DNA from: Campanula takesimana | Taxonomy: Eukaryota > Streptophyta > Magnoliopsida > Asterales > Campanulaceae | Direction of reading: 5' to 3' | Assembly: GCA_026119855.1 (NCBI GenBank) | Contig: JAOWBW010000484.1 | Span: 496,001-560,000 of the forward strand | DNA length: 64,000 nucleotides | Part shown: positions 1-10,097 of the stretch, in pieces | Position numbering within the stretch: position 1 is the stretch's first letter | Layout: each line of letters starts with the position of its first letter | Notes under the pieces: model-generated | The model's database searches: none | Told to the model about the DNA's origin: nothing | Seen by the model: only the letters and a program-made list of their open reading frames with translations | Made by a program: the position numbers and the translations under genes

Positions 1-375
1 ACGCCGTTCCAGCTGTGGGGTCCGTCTCGATGGTGGAGAAGCGTCCGAGCGTTTTTGATCGCTTGGGAAGGCCCAATGACGATGTTGTTGACCCCGTGAG
101 ACCGGTGGTTCATGTGCGGGACTATAGACCCCGTCATTTTCCCAAGAAGAAGAAAGGTAAGGGAAATTCCTCCCATGTGTGGAAGCATGTGTGGAAGCTT
201 GGTTGTCCCTGCTAAGGCTCCGCTTGATAAGGGCAAAGGGAAAGCCGTTGATGAAGCTCCATCCCGTCCTAGCGTTTTCTCCCGTCTTGGCGGTCCCAAG
301 AATGTTCCGTCCCCATCCGAGAAGACTAAAGGGCATAACAAGAAGCAATGGGTTCCCAAACCTAAGAAAGATTAG
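1..375 (+). pseudogene. 3' end of the antisense ORF of Tat-1
   Basis: A plus-strand reading frame enters from outside the window and stops at 373-375. It changes frame once at about 150-200. It contains two copies of an RPSVF(D/S)RLG motif and ends in a lysine-rich tail (KGHNKKQWVPKPKKD). It lies on the strand opposite the pol gene that ends at 802. That is the position of the antisense PMD gene of Tat-2 (49019-50449), which also ends in a basic tail. I infer that this is the C-terminus of an equivalent antisense gene. The PMD core itself is not visible, so the family assignment rests on position. It could also be the C-terminal tail of another element's protein. Confidence 0.5.
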
Positions 376-457
376 ATTTTTCTTTGTACCCCAAGAGATT
401 GCAATTAATTAGACTACTTTGTTTTAGGATTTAATGTTTTGATGTCTTTTTTTGCTC

Positions 458-463
458 AATAAA
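458..463 (+). promoter_or_regulatory. Polyadenylation signal candidate for the antisense ORF
   Basis: AATAAA lies 83 nt after the antisense stop codon, with a second ATAAAA-like site near 497. An equivalent AATAAA follows the Tat-2 antisense gene at 599-604 of the 50-kb block (50599-50604). This supports plus-strand transcription that ends before the structured motif at 551. Confidence 0.45.
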
Positions 464-550
464 TCCGTTGTAATGGCTTGACTAACTCATTGAATGAATA
501 AAAATTGCATCTTGTTATTTAAAGTGATTGGGTATTTTTGATATGTTTTA

Positions 551-609
551 GACCGCACCCGAAGGTTGCCTACGTTCCTCCAATTGGGAGGCTCAGGTCT
601 CCGTAGTTC
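551..609. other. Pseudoknot-like motif (CTACG/CGTAG + GACC/GGTC), copy 1
   Basis: GACC (551-554) can pair with GGTC (596-599), and CTACG (570-574) with CGTAG (602-606). The order 1-2-1'-2' is that of a pseudoknot. Each loop holds its own hairpin: ACC-CGAA-GGT, and CCTCC-AATT-GGAGG. Other copies in this window keep these pairings with different bases (see 44033, 45019, 45181, 50677). The functional strand is unknown because pairing holds on both. Confidence 0.6.
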
Positions 610-640
610 AAACAAACAAAGACCATTTTTTTTTTTTGCG

Positions 641-787
641 TGCACCCTGTTTTTTGCCTAGACCGCCCTTTCGGGTTTTCAATCTAGCGGGCTTCTTTTT
701 TTTTTGCACGTGCTCTAATTTTTGCCTAGGCCGCCCTTGCGGGTTTTCAACCTAGCGAGAAATTTTTTTTTTTTTTTTTTTTTTTTT
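641..787. other. Two CTAGA-type hairpins followed by T-tracts
   Basis: Copy a pairs CTAGA (658-662) with TCTAG (683-687) around an inner CCC/GGG stem. Copy b pairs CCTAGG (725-730) with CCTAG (751-755) around the same inner stem, so the outer stem differs between copies but remains complementary. Each is followed by a plus-strand T-run, the second about 25 T long (763-787). The region sits between the antisense ORF and the pol stop. Confidence 0.6.
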
Positions 788-801
788 ATGGTCTTTGTTT
801 A

Positions 802-1378
802 TTAAGCATAGAACCTCTTGAGCTTGTCGAGGTTGACCTCCTTTGGCAGCTGGTCACCATCTAAATCCACGAGTCAGACTGCACCGCCGCTTAGTATCTT
901 TTTGACCACGTACGGACCGATCCATCGGGGTCCCCATTTCCCCAGGGGATTCATGGCATTAGGAGGATGTTGTCTTAAGACCAAATCTCCCACATTGATG
1001 TTTCGAGGCTTCACTTTTTTGTTGAAAGCTCTTGCCATCCTTTGCTGATACGCCCTTGTGCGTTCGAGTGCTCTTAGCCTTTTCTCGTCGTGTAAGGCTA
1101 GCTATTCATATCGACTTTGCATCCAGTCAACCTCGTTGACTTGATTCTCGAGGAGGACCCGTAGAGATGGGACTTCAAGTTCGATTGGGAGTACGGCTTC
1201 AGAACCATAGACTAATGCATAAGGAGTTTCTCCTGTTGCTGACCGTATTGATGTGCGGTAGCCCCACAATGCTAATGGTAGCTTCTCGGGCCAATCCCTT
1301 CCTGTTGAGGCCATTTTCTTGACGATGGTCTCGATGGTCTTATTTGCTGCTTCAACCGCGCCATTTGCTTGGGGACGG
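802..1378 (-). pseudogene. Tat-1 integrase, C-terminal part (after solo LTR insertion)
   Basis: This continues the integrase core broken at 3861. The frame from 1386 to 1102 carries the catalytic glutamate in GAVEAANK, followed by the Tat-type stretch WGYRTSIRSATGETPYALVYG. Further left the C-terminal domain reads in a shifted frame (VGDLVLRQ) and ends in DKLKRFYA with the stop at 802-804. The last residues resemble the end of the Tat-2 pol (SKLRRYYD). The frame change near 1100 is separate from the solo LTR insertion. Confidence 0.85.
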
Positions 1379-3860
1379 TGTAACACCCATCGAATTTCTT
1401 GTTAAATATCTGACATATTTGTTAAATACTTGAACTTGCATATTATGTGCTAGTTTTATTTGGGTTAAATCTTTAACTGCTTTAAATAGTTAAGGTGGTT
1501 AAATGTCTAGTTTTGACTTTTGGGTCATTTGTGAAAATTTGACTTTAGGGGTCTTTTTGTTAAAAGTGAAACTTGTGGGGCCTAAGAGCAATTCTTTGAA
1601 AGTTTAAGTATATCATATTGGTTGGGTTTGTCTGAGGAAGACATTTCTCCCCAATTCATTACGTACACTCCCTCTGTTCTAAAACCTAGGGTTAAAAGTT
1701 TACCCTCTTCTCGACTCCTCGAGTTTAATTATCCCTCCGTTCTTGATTCTGATCCCGGATTAATATTCGTGGCGTTGAATAGAGCATTCCAGGCCGAACA
1801 GAAATAAGTTTGGGTCAACTTGAATTTTGACTAGGTAAGTTATTAGCTCCCCCTTGCTTGTAATAACATGCATAAATGTTATTCTCGATACTTGTGAACG
1901 TTAATTTTGTGTTTGGGATGATTTTTGTGGTACTTGTAAATTTGGGACAAAGGGAGTAATAACTTCTCTGTATAAATGGTGAAAGAACATAGAAAGGTTA
2001 CTTTACTCATGTCTTGCCTTGTTAGAATTGTTAAAACGTTAGTAAAAGTTACTCCTACGCTTGGGACGGAGAATTGTTAAGTTTGAACTCAGGGGAAAAC
2101 TACCAAATTGTACCGAGCATGGTCGTGCGCCTTTATTTGGCACGGTCGTGCCGAATATCACCTTTAGGCAAATTTCCTCGACAGTGTTGGCACGGTCGTG
2201 CCGAAAATTAGTTTTGTGTGAGAACTCTCGACCTTGATGGCACGGTCGTGCCATTTTTGCACGCGCGGTCGTGCCAAGTGGGAATTCTGATTTTCCCTCT
2301 TGAATTGTTTCCTCCATAACTTTCTATAGGAAAGTCGGAATCAAGATCCGAAAGAAGCTGAATAACCTAGACTTAGAGGGCTATTCAAAGACTAAATTAA
2401 TGAGGTTTTAAGGTGATTGTATAGAGCACCTAGATAGGTGTTTTAGGACATTGAACTTAAGTATAAGAGTAGTAGCTCTTCCTTATGTCTTGAAAGTGCT
2501 ATGAACAAGCACTAATGTGTTATACTTGTTGTACACCTTAGGGGCATTAGCATAAGGTCTTAGACTTGAACATCCTAAGAATAGGATTGGGATTTTGTAA
2601 GAGTAAATGTATAACTCTTATACATGCTTGAATGTCCAAAGATTGCAATTATAATTTGAATATAAGATAATAAAATCTTGTACTTGACTTGACACCAATA
2701 CATATGTATGGTAGTGAACTTGAAAGTGCTATGAACAAGCACTAACGTGTATGAGACATGTTCTTGTTGTGTATGTGCAAACATTGCATACATTTGCTTG
2801 ATACAAGGTGACTTCTTGATTACTTGAAGCATGTTCCTTGTTGAGCTAGTCCACTACTCTTGGATTGGTTCTTCTCCCGTAGTTCAAGTAAATATCTACT
2901 TGTACTTCTTGTGTGAGTCCAGCTGGTTCTCCTTGCTTGTTCGAAAATGTATAGGTTCACGCTTGTCGCGAGAGCTGGGGTTTAAGTGACAATCGGGTCC
3001 CTATGTATTTCCGCCTGACCCCTTACTACCGGCCATAGTAAGGGCATAGCTTCCTTAGTTGGAGCAATAAGCCTGACTTAAGTGAATGCTAAACTCCTGT
3101 CTTGAACACCTCGTGAATAATCATGAGTACTGATATTGGGAATGACACTGGTTACCGGGTCTTCTGATACATACTGAATAATCAGTTTCTTGTTATTGAT
3201 CGTGATTGTCAAAGTAATACAAGCTACGACAACAATGGTATTCTTGGGAGGAATAAGGAAGGAAGCAATATCCTTATAACTTGCTTGATTAGCTTTATGT
3301 GCTACTTGATGAGTGGATTATCCTCTCATATACTTGTTACTTGATGATACTTGATATATGATTACATGAGTATCTACTTGAATTGCATGATAACATGTCA
3401 TGTAGTTGCATCTAATAGCTTACAGAGATTTATCTCACCCTTTATTTGTTTCCCCCCCCCAGGAAAGGAAGGATAGTGTGCAGTGAGGCTCGACATAGTT
3501 GGGAGCTTGCTTCGCAGGTCGTGATTCTTTTGGGGCTTGTGTCCTTTTACACTTGGTGAGGACGATGTATTGGGTTGTATAACTCCTTATTTTGGGGTAG
3601 ACAGTCTTGTTTAGTTCTTGTTGTCACTAGACATCTTGTATAGATGTTTCCGCTGTGTATGTATTAAGTTTGGTTTTAAATTTTCTTGTCTAGAACTCGT
3701 GTTGTGAGCTAGTATAGCTCCTTACTCTAGAGTATATATATCATGTCAGTTTGTTAAACAAATGTCATTAAGTTTCTTGTTAAGTTTCTTGTTTCTCGTT
3801 AGGCACTCCCATCCAGGTTCGAGGTTCTATTAGGGGATCCCGGAACCTGGGGGCGTGTCA
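1379..3860 (+). mobile_element. Solo LTR, chromovirus-like (TGTAACACCC...GTGTCA)
   Basis: A 2,482-bp segment begins TGTAACACCC and ends GGGCGTGTCA, so it has TG...CA ends. It is flanked by a perfect 5-bp duplication GACGG (1374-1378 and 3861-3865). Removing it rejoins the integrase frame (SSPYR then PQANGAVEAA). There is no internal domain, PBS or second LTR, so it is a solo LTR left by LTR-LTR recombination. Near its 3' end it shares a block with the tandem LTRs at 21768 (ATGTCATGTAGTTGCAT, then a C-run ending CAGGA). The orientation is inferred from this block. TATAAATG at about 1971 is a TATA candidate. Confidence 0.93.
2115..2275. promoter_or_regulatory. Cluster of GGCACGGTCGTGCC inverted-repeat boxes in the solo LTR
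   Basis: Three exact copies of the 14-mer GGCACGGTCGTGCC lie at 2139-2152, 2189-2202 and 2239-2252, with degenerate copies at about 2117 and 2262. Arms GGCACG/CGTGCC flank a 2-bp centre. The block CCATAACTTTCT follows at 2314-2325. The tandem LTR family has the same CCATAACTTTCT block after a completely different palindrome (22587-22693). Confidence 0.7.
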
Positions 3861-4152
3861 GACGGTAAGGAGATGACTTGTGCTTGGTGATCTTGTATTC
3901 TACCAAAAGTGCATCCATTTCCTTCTCAAAGTGAGAGCCGTTGTCGAAAATGATTTCATGAGGCACGCGGTATCGGCACATGATATTAATCTTTACAAAT
4001 TCGGCCACTTTCTTGGCATTGAGGGTCCGATAGGCTTGTGCTTCGACCCACTTTGTGAAGTAGTCGACGGCCACTAGGACGAATGACTGCCCATTGCTTC
4101 CGGCAGGATGGACTTTACCGATGATGTCTATCCCCCAACAGAGAAAGGCCAA
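3861..4152 (-). pseudogene. Tat-1 integrase catalytic core, first half
   Basis: This encodes WGIDIIGKVHPAGSNG with the first catalytic Asp, then VDYFTKWVEAQAYRTLN and the second catalytic Asp in FDNGSHFE. The core is cut after KSSPYR by the solo LTR, and the Glu lies in the piece at 1102-1378. The frame differs from the zinc-binding piece at 4128-4730, with the change near 4130-4150. Integrase would join the cDNA to the chromosome; this copy cannot. Confidence 0.9.
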
Positions 4153-4730
4153 GGTGTGACCATGTTGTAAAGTTGCGAGTGTGGAGCATGTTGCAGATTA
4201 GCATGGAATTGGCACTTGGCACACCTTTTGACTTTCTCGATACAGTCTCGTTCCATAGTGCTCCAATAATAACCAATGCGGTGTATCTTCTTGACTAGCA
4301 TAAACCCATTCATGTGGGGTCCACACTCTCCTTCGTGCACTTCACACATTATCTCTTGGGCTTTGGCCTCATTGGCACATAAGAGATTGATCCCATCGTG
4401 GTGCCTTTTGTAGACTCGGTCCCCAATCAGTACGTACCGAGAGGCTAGCCTTTGTAGAGCCGCTTGAGACTTCTTAGTGTTGTTCTCGGGATAAGTGCCA
4501 TCTTTGAGGAAATTCATGATATCCGAATACCACGGAGAGTTTGTTTGAACCTCGTTGATCTCGATACTCATGCAGTACGCCGGACTGTTCCTTCGGGCAA
4601 TTTTGAAAGGCTTCACCATTTTCCCTTCGGGCATTTCGACTAATGAAGCTATGGTGGCCAGTGCATCGGCGAAGCGTTTTTTATCCCTTGGCAGGTAGTT
4701 AAAAGTGATCTCTTGGAATTGTTCAACCAA
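4128..4730 (-). pseudogene. Tat-1 end of second RNase H plus integrase zinc-binding domain
   Basis: The frame starts in the tail of the second RNase H (LPRDKKRFADALATIASLVE). It continues through a linker into the H2C2 zinc-binding domain of integrase: His pair in the region of HEGECGPHMNG, Cys pair in CAKCQ. The end runs into WPFSVGG, where the frame is lost just before the catalytic core. The same region in Tat-2 is 50964-52400. Confidence 0.88.
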
Positions 4731-4782
4731 TTCTTCAAGGTGCTGACCATACTATTGGAGGGTCGGGTCTTGGATTCGCCCT

Positions 4783-5589
4783 TTACTCGATTGCTGATTG
4801 ATAAGGAGCAAAGAGTCTCCGAATACTTCTGTTTCTTTCGAGAGCTGCTTCGAGCCCTGCTATGCATGCTTCGTACTCGGCAATGTTATTGGTGGCTTCA
4901 AATTCCAGACGGATGGCAATGGGAGTGTAGATGTCCTTTGGATTGACAAGCAACATTCCTATACCAAAACCGTGCTTATTGGCGGCGCCATCGAAAAAAA
5001 GTTTCCACTTATTTTCCTCGGTTGCAGTACAAATTAAATGCTCATCGGGGAACTGTACGTCTTCCCCCTTCACTTCGTCACATGGGAATTCGGCAAGCTG
5101 GTCACTGAACACTTTCCCCCCGACGGATTTTAGTGTGACGTAAGTGATATCATAACCGGCGAGCATGAAGTACCATTTGGCTATTCTTGTTGACATGAAA
5201 GGCTTCTCGAAGATGTAGCGGAGCGGGTCCACCTTTGCTACTAGCTTGATCGAAAAAGCTTCCATATAGTGTTTGAGCTTTTGAGTAACCCAAACCAACG
5301 CTGCACATGACTTCTCTAAGACAGAGTAGTTCTTTTCGCCTCCTTGGAATCGGCGACTGACAAAATAAATGGCATTCTCCTTTGTGGACTCTCGTTGCTC
5401 TTGTGCTAACATAGCCCCTAGGGCTTCATCATTGACAGTGAGATAGAGCAAAAGAGGCTTCTCCTTGTGCGGCGAAACTAGAACAGGAGGGCACGTCAAG
5501 TAATGCTTCACTTGGTCGAAGGCTTCTTGGCACGCGTCGGTCCATTCTAGAGCCACATTCTTCTTGAGTACTTGAAGATTGGCTCGCAC
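4783..5589 (-). pseudogene. Tat-1 RNase H followed by a second (archaeal-type) RNase H
   Basis: The first half is the usual gypsy RNase H (LLLYLTVNDEALGAMLAQ, AIYFVSRR, YSVLEKSCAALVW). After the ADQLA-like segment comes a second RNase H with WKLFFDGAANKHGFGIG and NNIAEYEACIAGLEAAL, carrying the catalytic Asp and Glu. The next catalytic Asp (GDS) is readable in another frame at about 4815-4825, after a one-base shift. Possession of this additional RNase H is a known mark of the Tat lineage. The shift and a following TAG make the domain non-functional. Confidence 0.88.
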
Positions 5590-6640
5590 ATGAAAGTGAG
5601 TTGGTGCACAAACCGACTGATGTATTGCAGTCTGCCCATGAAACCTTTTATCTCCTTCTGCATCTTTGGAGGAGGCATGTCAATGATTGCCTTGATTTTG
5701 GAGGGATCTACTTCAATTCCCCTTTCAGTGACCATATAACCAAGGACTTTGCCTCGGATAACCCCGAACGTGCACTTTGCAGGGTTGAGCCTCATCTTGT
5801 GTTGACGAAGCCTTTCGAAGAACTTGCGGAGATCGATTAAATGTTGACCATCGGTCCCTTTGGAGTGAATGATCATGTCGTCCACATAGACCTCGATTTC
5901 TTTGTGAATCATATCGTGGAACAAGTCTGTCACGGCTCTTTGGTAGGAAACCCCAGCATTTCTAACCCAAATGGCATGAATGTGTAGCAAAAGGTACCCC
6001 ACGGTGTTGTGAAGGCTGTCTTATGTTGATCTTCCTCGGCCGTGAGAATCTGATTGTACCCAGCGAACCCATCTACGAATGAGCGAACCTCGTAGGCAGC
6101 AGTGGATTCAACCAGTATGTCGATGTTAGGGAGTGGAAAATCGTCTTTCGGGGAAGCTTTGTTCAAATCCCGGAAGTCCACACAAACTCGAACCTTGCCG
6201 TTTGCCTTTCTGACTGTCACGATGTTGGCTAACCATGTCGGATACTCGATAACTTTGATGAAACCCACACTGAGGAGCTTCTCGATCTCTTCTTTGACTT
6301 GCAGAGACCATTCTGGCTTGATCTTTCTGAGCTTCTGCTTTACTGGCTTGGCATCTTCTCTGATCGGAATTCTGTGCTCCGCTACCTTTCTGTCCAAACC
6401 CGGCATGTCTTTGTATGACCATGCGAACACATCCACAAATTCTCTGAGCAGTGCAGTCAGATTGTCTCTGTCGTCCCCCTTGAAGAAGCTTCCGATCTTA
6501 GTTTCCCTTGGCTCTTCGTCGGTACCCAGATTAACAACATGCAATTCTTCGTCAGCCCCTGGACCATTTTCACCACGACTACGGACCTGTTGAGCAAGTT
6601 CATTTAAGTATGTTGCGTTTTCATGGTCTATTTCATCATA
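5547..6640 (-). pseudogene. Tat-1 reverse transcriptase (two frames)
   Basis: The upstream frame (about 6640-5930) encodes the approach region and RT motifs: HRIPIREDAKPVKQKLRK, VRVCVDFRDLNKA, DFPLPNIDILV, TPWGTFCYTFMPFGL. The downstream frame (6002-5547) has the catalytic YVDDMIIHS, NPAKCTFGV and GFMGRLQYISRF. The frame change is near 5950-6000. Stops at about 6641-6650 separate RT from the protease/linker frame. Confidence 0.92.
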
Positions 6641-6643
6641 ATT

Positions 6644-7963
6644 TTAATCGTTATTAACTTGTTCATTAAGTTCATTATTAGTTAATTCATCATTTATGAT
6701 ATTTGCAATCTCAGGGTACTCAGAAATATCAAATTTTTCATTAGTAAAGAAAGGAAACACACGCTCGGCTATGGCCTCCATATCCTCTTGGGTGAGGGTA
6801 TTAGAGACACTCTCGGACTCGAAAGTAAGTATGAGCCGCTCTTCCTTTGTTGCCGTGCGGGGTATGCAACCCATTTCTTGGACTAAGAATTCCTCGGATA
6901 CCACGGGCCTTTTCGTAGAATACCAATTGTTGATCGGCTCGGAGCTTGGCGGGATCTCACTGATAGTCTCATTCATGATGACGGTGTCATGGATGGCGTT
7001 GACTTGGCATTCATTCATTATGGCAAGTTCTTCGAACATGGAGGCTAAATCTGTCGGTTCTTCCCCCACGATGATTTCTATCTCGGACTCTATAGTCACC
7101 TTCCTTCCCCACCATTCACGGGGCGACATGGGAGTTGGTTCCCTTTCGGATTTCTGGATCTCACAATCGTAGAAGATTTCGAGACCAGGCTTTTTTACAC
7201 CCTTATTGTTAACCCATGGTTCGGGAAAGATCATGTATGGAACGTCTTCCCCTTGGCGGACAAAATAGCCATTCAACGTCTTGCAGTAAGGCCTTAGATT
7301 AGGGACCTCATAACGACGGCCTTCTTTACGAGCTCGGGCCTTTTCATTCCTGATCGCTTGCTCTTGTTTCAAGTCCTCTCTAGAAGGCTCGTACCCCAAA
7401 CCGAAAGTGTTCTTGACAAATGGGACTTGCACAAGATGTAGGATTCCTTGTTGATATTTCCCTAGGCCTAAACCAGGGAAGTAGTCCATATTCCTCATCA
7501 TGCGGAGGACTTTGTGATTGCTGGGGGTCCATGATCCGTTTCCCCCTTCTTTGTTAATGGCGTTGATTGAGACGCCGGAGAGAGTGGAGTCTGGTAAACC
7601 ATGCTGAACTTGGTGGACGGGCTCACCTTTTCTGTGGATAGTAACGTTTTCGGCCATGACGGTCACTATTTCATCACCATTTCGGATCTTGACACATTGA
7701 TGGAGAGTTGACGGGACGGCGTTAGAACTGTGAATCCATGGTCGACCCAAAAGCAAGTTGAACGAGGCCAGGATGTCAAGCACTTGGAATGGAACGGACA
7801 TGACCATGCTCCCAAACTCAATGTCTATTTTGATCATGCCCATGACTGTACGGGCGGTGCTGTCATAACCTCGGATTACTTGAGTAGAAGGCTTCAAATC
7901 GGAATCCTTAAGCCCCAGTATGCCCATGATTCTGCCAGGCATGAGGTTGAGTGCGGAAACCAC
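6644..7963 (-). pseudogene. Tat-1 protease, G-patch-like segment and protease-RT linker
   Basis: The frame begins in the protease just after the active site (SALNLMPGRIM) and runs through GYDSTARTVMG and FNLLLGRPWIH. About 100 residues later comes a glycine-rich G-patch-like motif, MMRNMDYFPGLGLGKYQQG, at about 7460-7515. A conserved block RPYCKTLNGYFVRQGED follows, then a long acidic linker ending at 6644. Tat-2 has the same order, including GFIPGLGLGKNLQG at about 54845-54890. The catalytic Asp lies in the adjoining frame (see 7908-10097). Confidence 0.8.
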
Positions 7964-10097
7964 CGTCCACTAAGACTCTTGAGATGGGCCTCCCCCTTGC
8001 TCGTACCTTGAGGTAAATAGCCTCGTTGTGGTCAGAACCAAATGATGGAAGGTCCATATCGGCAAAGGTGATGACGTTGCTAAAATGAATGTGACCGATC
8101 ATTGCCGTGAGGTCCTCGGGAGTAGTATCAGGAGAAATTGATGTATCATCGAGATTGCGGATGACAAGATCTCGGTGTTTCTTTGAGGATGCAATGAGGT
8201 CCCAAATAGAGATGTTGGCTTGAGTTTTCTTGAGTTGGACAAGTAGAGGATCTTCGGGAGTGTCGCGAGCTTGCGGCCTTTGAGAAGAGGAGCTTGGTGC
8301 GGAAGTGGAAGGGTTGCTTGCTATGAGTCGACCGGATCGAGTTAGCATGTTGACGTTCCCATCTTGCTTCTTTTTCCTATTATCTAGTACTTCCCTCATT
8401 ACCTCATCGTAAGTTACAACATAACAAGAATTGTCAAGTTTATTCATAACATTGGGGCCCCCATTCACAATGATTGAATGGGTGGTCCCCTCGAGTTCTC
8501 CTATCTCTATTACATTGACATGTTCGCCATTAGTCACTATAAATTCTTTCTTGTCTATGAGATCTTGAATGACATTGCGGAGAACGAAGCATTCCTCGGT
8601 GATGTGGCCACTATATTGGTGGTAGCCACAATATTTGTGGTGAGCATGATTGGGGTTGACCGTCTTGGGTTGGTACCCTTGTACGGGTGTGACTTGAACC
8701 TTTGCTTTGAGGACTTCGAAAGCTTCGGTTTGAGTCATGCCTTGGAGAGGTGTGTAGACACGGTCATTTCGAGACTTCTTCCCTTGGGGTGGAGGAACCT
8801 TTTTGTAATTCCCCTTGACAATAGTAACGGCGTTGACCGAGGCCTCTTTTGTGGAGTTGGAAGCGGCCTTGTAGCGGTAGCTAGGAGCACTTTTCTTGAC
8901 TTCCGCATAGCAAGCCCCACTTAGGTGGGTGCGGAGATCAATTTTGAGACATTTGAGAAAGATGTCCATTTGCTCCTTGGTATTTGGTCTTTCCACAATC
9001 TCGGAGAGTTTATCAATCCATCTCCTTGTGAAGTCGATGAAGGACTCGTGGTCTCGTTGAGTAGTGTTCTCTAGCTCTTTCCTTGTGGGCCGGTGAGTGG
9101 TGTTGCCTTGGTATTGGTTCTTGAAGGCAAGCATGGCGGAGTCCCAATCAAGACAGACAGTGAGCGGGAGAGTAGCATACCAATCTTTTGCCGCCCCCTC
9201 GAGAGTGAGAGGAAAGCATTGAGCCATCACCTTGGGGGAGACCTTCTTCGGAACCATTGCCCAAATATAAGTCTCAATGTGAGCCATAGGACAAGAGTTG
9301 CCCTTGAATTTGCTTATGTCGGGCATCTTGAACTTATCAGGAAGAGCGGCCATAGTACTCATGAGGATGGATGGTTGATAAAGGCTTGTGTCGGAGCCTT
9401 TCCCCATGTTGAGCCTATTGAATTTTTGGTCGATGTAGGCCATGATAGAATCCACCATTTTGGGCTCATTGTTCTCGGAACTTGGCTCTCCCATTTTCTT
9501 GGTGCGGGTGTTGACATAAGGACTTTTGAACAAACCTTCGGTCCATTCGTATTCGTCATCGTTATTTTTGCTCTTCCCCTTAGCAAGATTAGTGAGCTTT
9601 TCTTTCATTAGCTCCATCTCGGCCTCGTGGGCCTCCCTTTGGCTGTCGAGGTGGGATTGCCAAATGTCGTCTTTGCTTTGTGCCTCCTTATTAAGGGTGG
9701 AGACTTGCTCTTGGAGGAGTTGGACCATGTTTGCGAGTTGCTCGAGAGTCATGGTATTGTTGGTGTTGGAGCCGCCGGCCATTGTTGATGTAGGAGCTGT
9801 TGGAGTGATCTCTTCACGGACTAACCGATTTGCCGAATCCCGGTAGACTCTGTAAGTACCAATTGAACCTAGATTGCAGAAGAGGCCCTTGTCAGTCTTG
9901 AGTAACACTTGCGGTCCACGAAGAGGCTTAGAACACACAGTTGGGCACACGACTCGAACCACATAAGAAAAGACTCTTTTTTTTTTTTTTACAAGTCGGA
10001 GGGAATGGATCCCTTTTTGGGGTTTCAAAGAAAGTAATGGAATCGTCACACTAGTATATAGACCATCTCGCGGTCCCATATACTCATCGGATTCCAT
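7908..10097 (-). CDS. Tat-1 gag with start of protease (frameshifted)
   Basis: This is a 729-codon frame. The likely gag start is the Met at 9782 (MAGGSNTN), since upstream residues resemble translated leader. A coiled coil follows (LEQLANMVQLLQEQVSTLNK), then the Retrotrans_gag core (FKMPDISKFKGNSCPMAHIE, AAKDWYATL, DFTRRWIDKLSEIVERP). A Tat-type zinc-binding motif CGYHQYSGHITEEC lies near residue 490. The frame ends in the protease active site LVDGG, where one extra T in a T-run at about 7962-7966 moves the rest of protease into the frame at 6644-7963. Gag forms the virus-like particle and binds genomic RNA. Confidence 0.88.
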   Translation of the reverse strand: MESDEYMGPRDGLYTSVTIPLLSLKPQKGIHSLRLVKKKKRVFSYVVRVVCPTVCSKPLRGPQVLLKTDKGLFCNLGSIGTYRVYRDSANRLVREEITPTAPTSTMAGGSNTNNTMTLEQLANMVQLLQEQVSTLNKEAQSKDDIWQSHLDSQREAHEAEMELMKEKLTNLAKGKSKNNDDEYEWTEGLFKSPYVNTRTKKMGEPSSENNEPKMVDSIMAYIDQKFNRLNMGKGSDTSLYQPSILMSTMAALPDKFKMPDISKFKGNSCPMAHIETYIWAMVPKKVSPKVMAQCFPLTLEGAAKDWYATLPLTVCLDWDSAMLAFKNQYQGNTTHRPTRKELENTTQRDHESFIDFTRRWIDKLSEIVERPNTKEQMDIFLKCLKIDLRTHLSGACYAEVKKSAPSYRYKAASNSTKEASVNAVTIVKGNYKKVPPPQGKKSRNDRVYTPLQGMTQTEAFEVLKAKVQVTPVQGYQPKTVNPNHAHHKYCGYHQYSGHITEECFVLRNVIQDLIDKKEFIVTNGEHVNVIEIGELEGTTHSIIVNGGPNVMNKLDNSCYVVTYDEVMREVLDNRKKKQDGNVNMLTRSGRLIASNPSTSAPSSSSQRPQARDTPEDPLLVQLKKTQANISIWDLIASSKKHRDLVIRNLDDTSISPDTTPEDLTAMIGHIHFSNVITFADMDLPSFGSDHNEAIYLKVRARGRPISRVLVDGGFRTQPHAWQNHGHTGA

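Noticed and set aside
641..787. Hairpin plus T-tract as a bacterial-type terminator
   Set aside because: The sequence is plant nuclear DNA; a Pol III or Pol II 3'-end role is conceivable but not shown.
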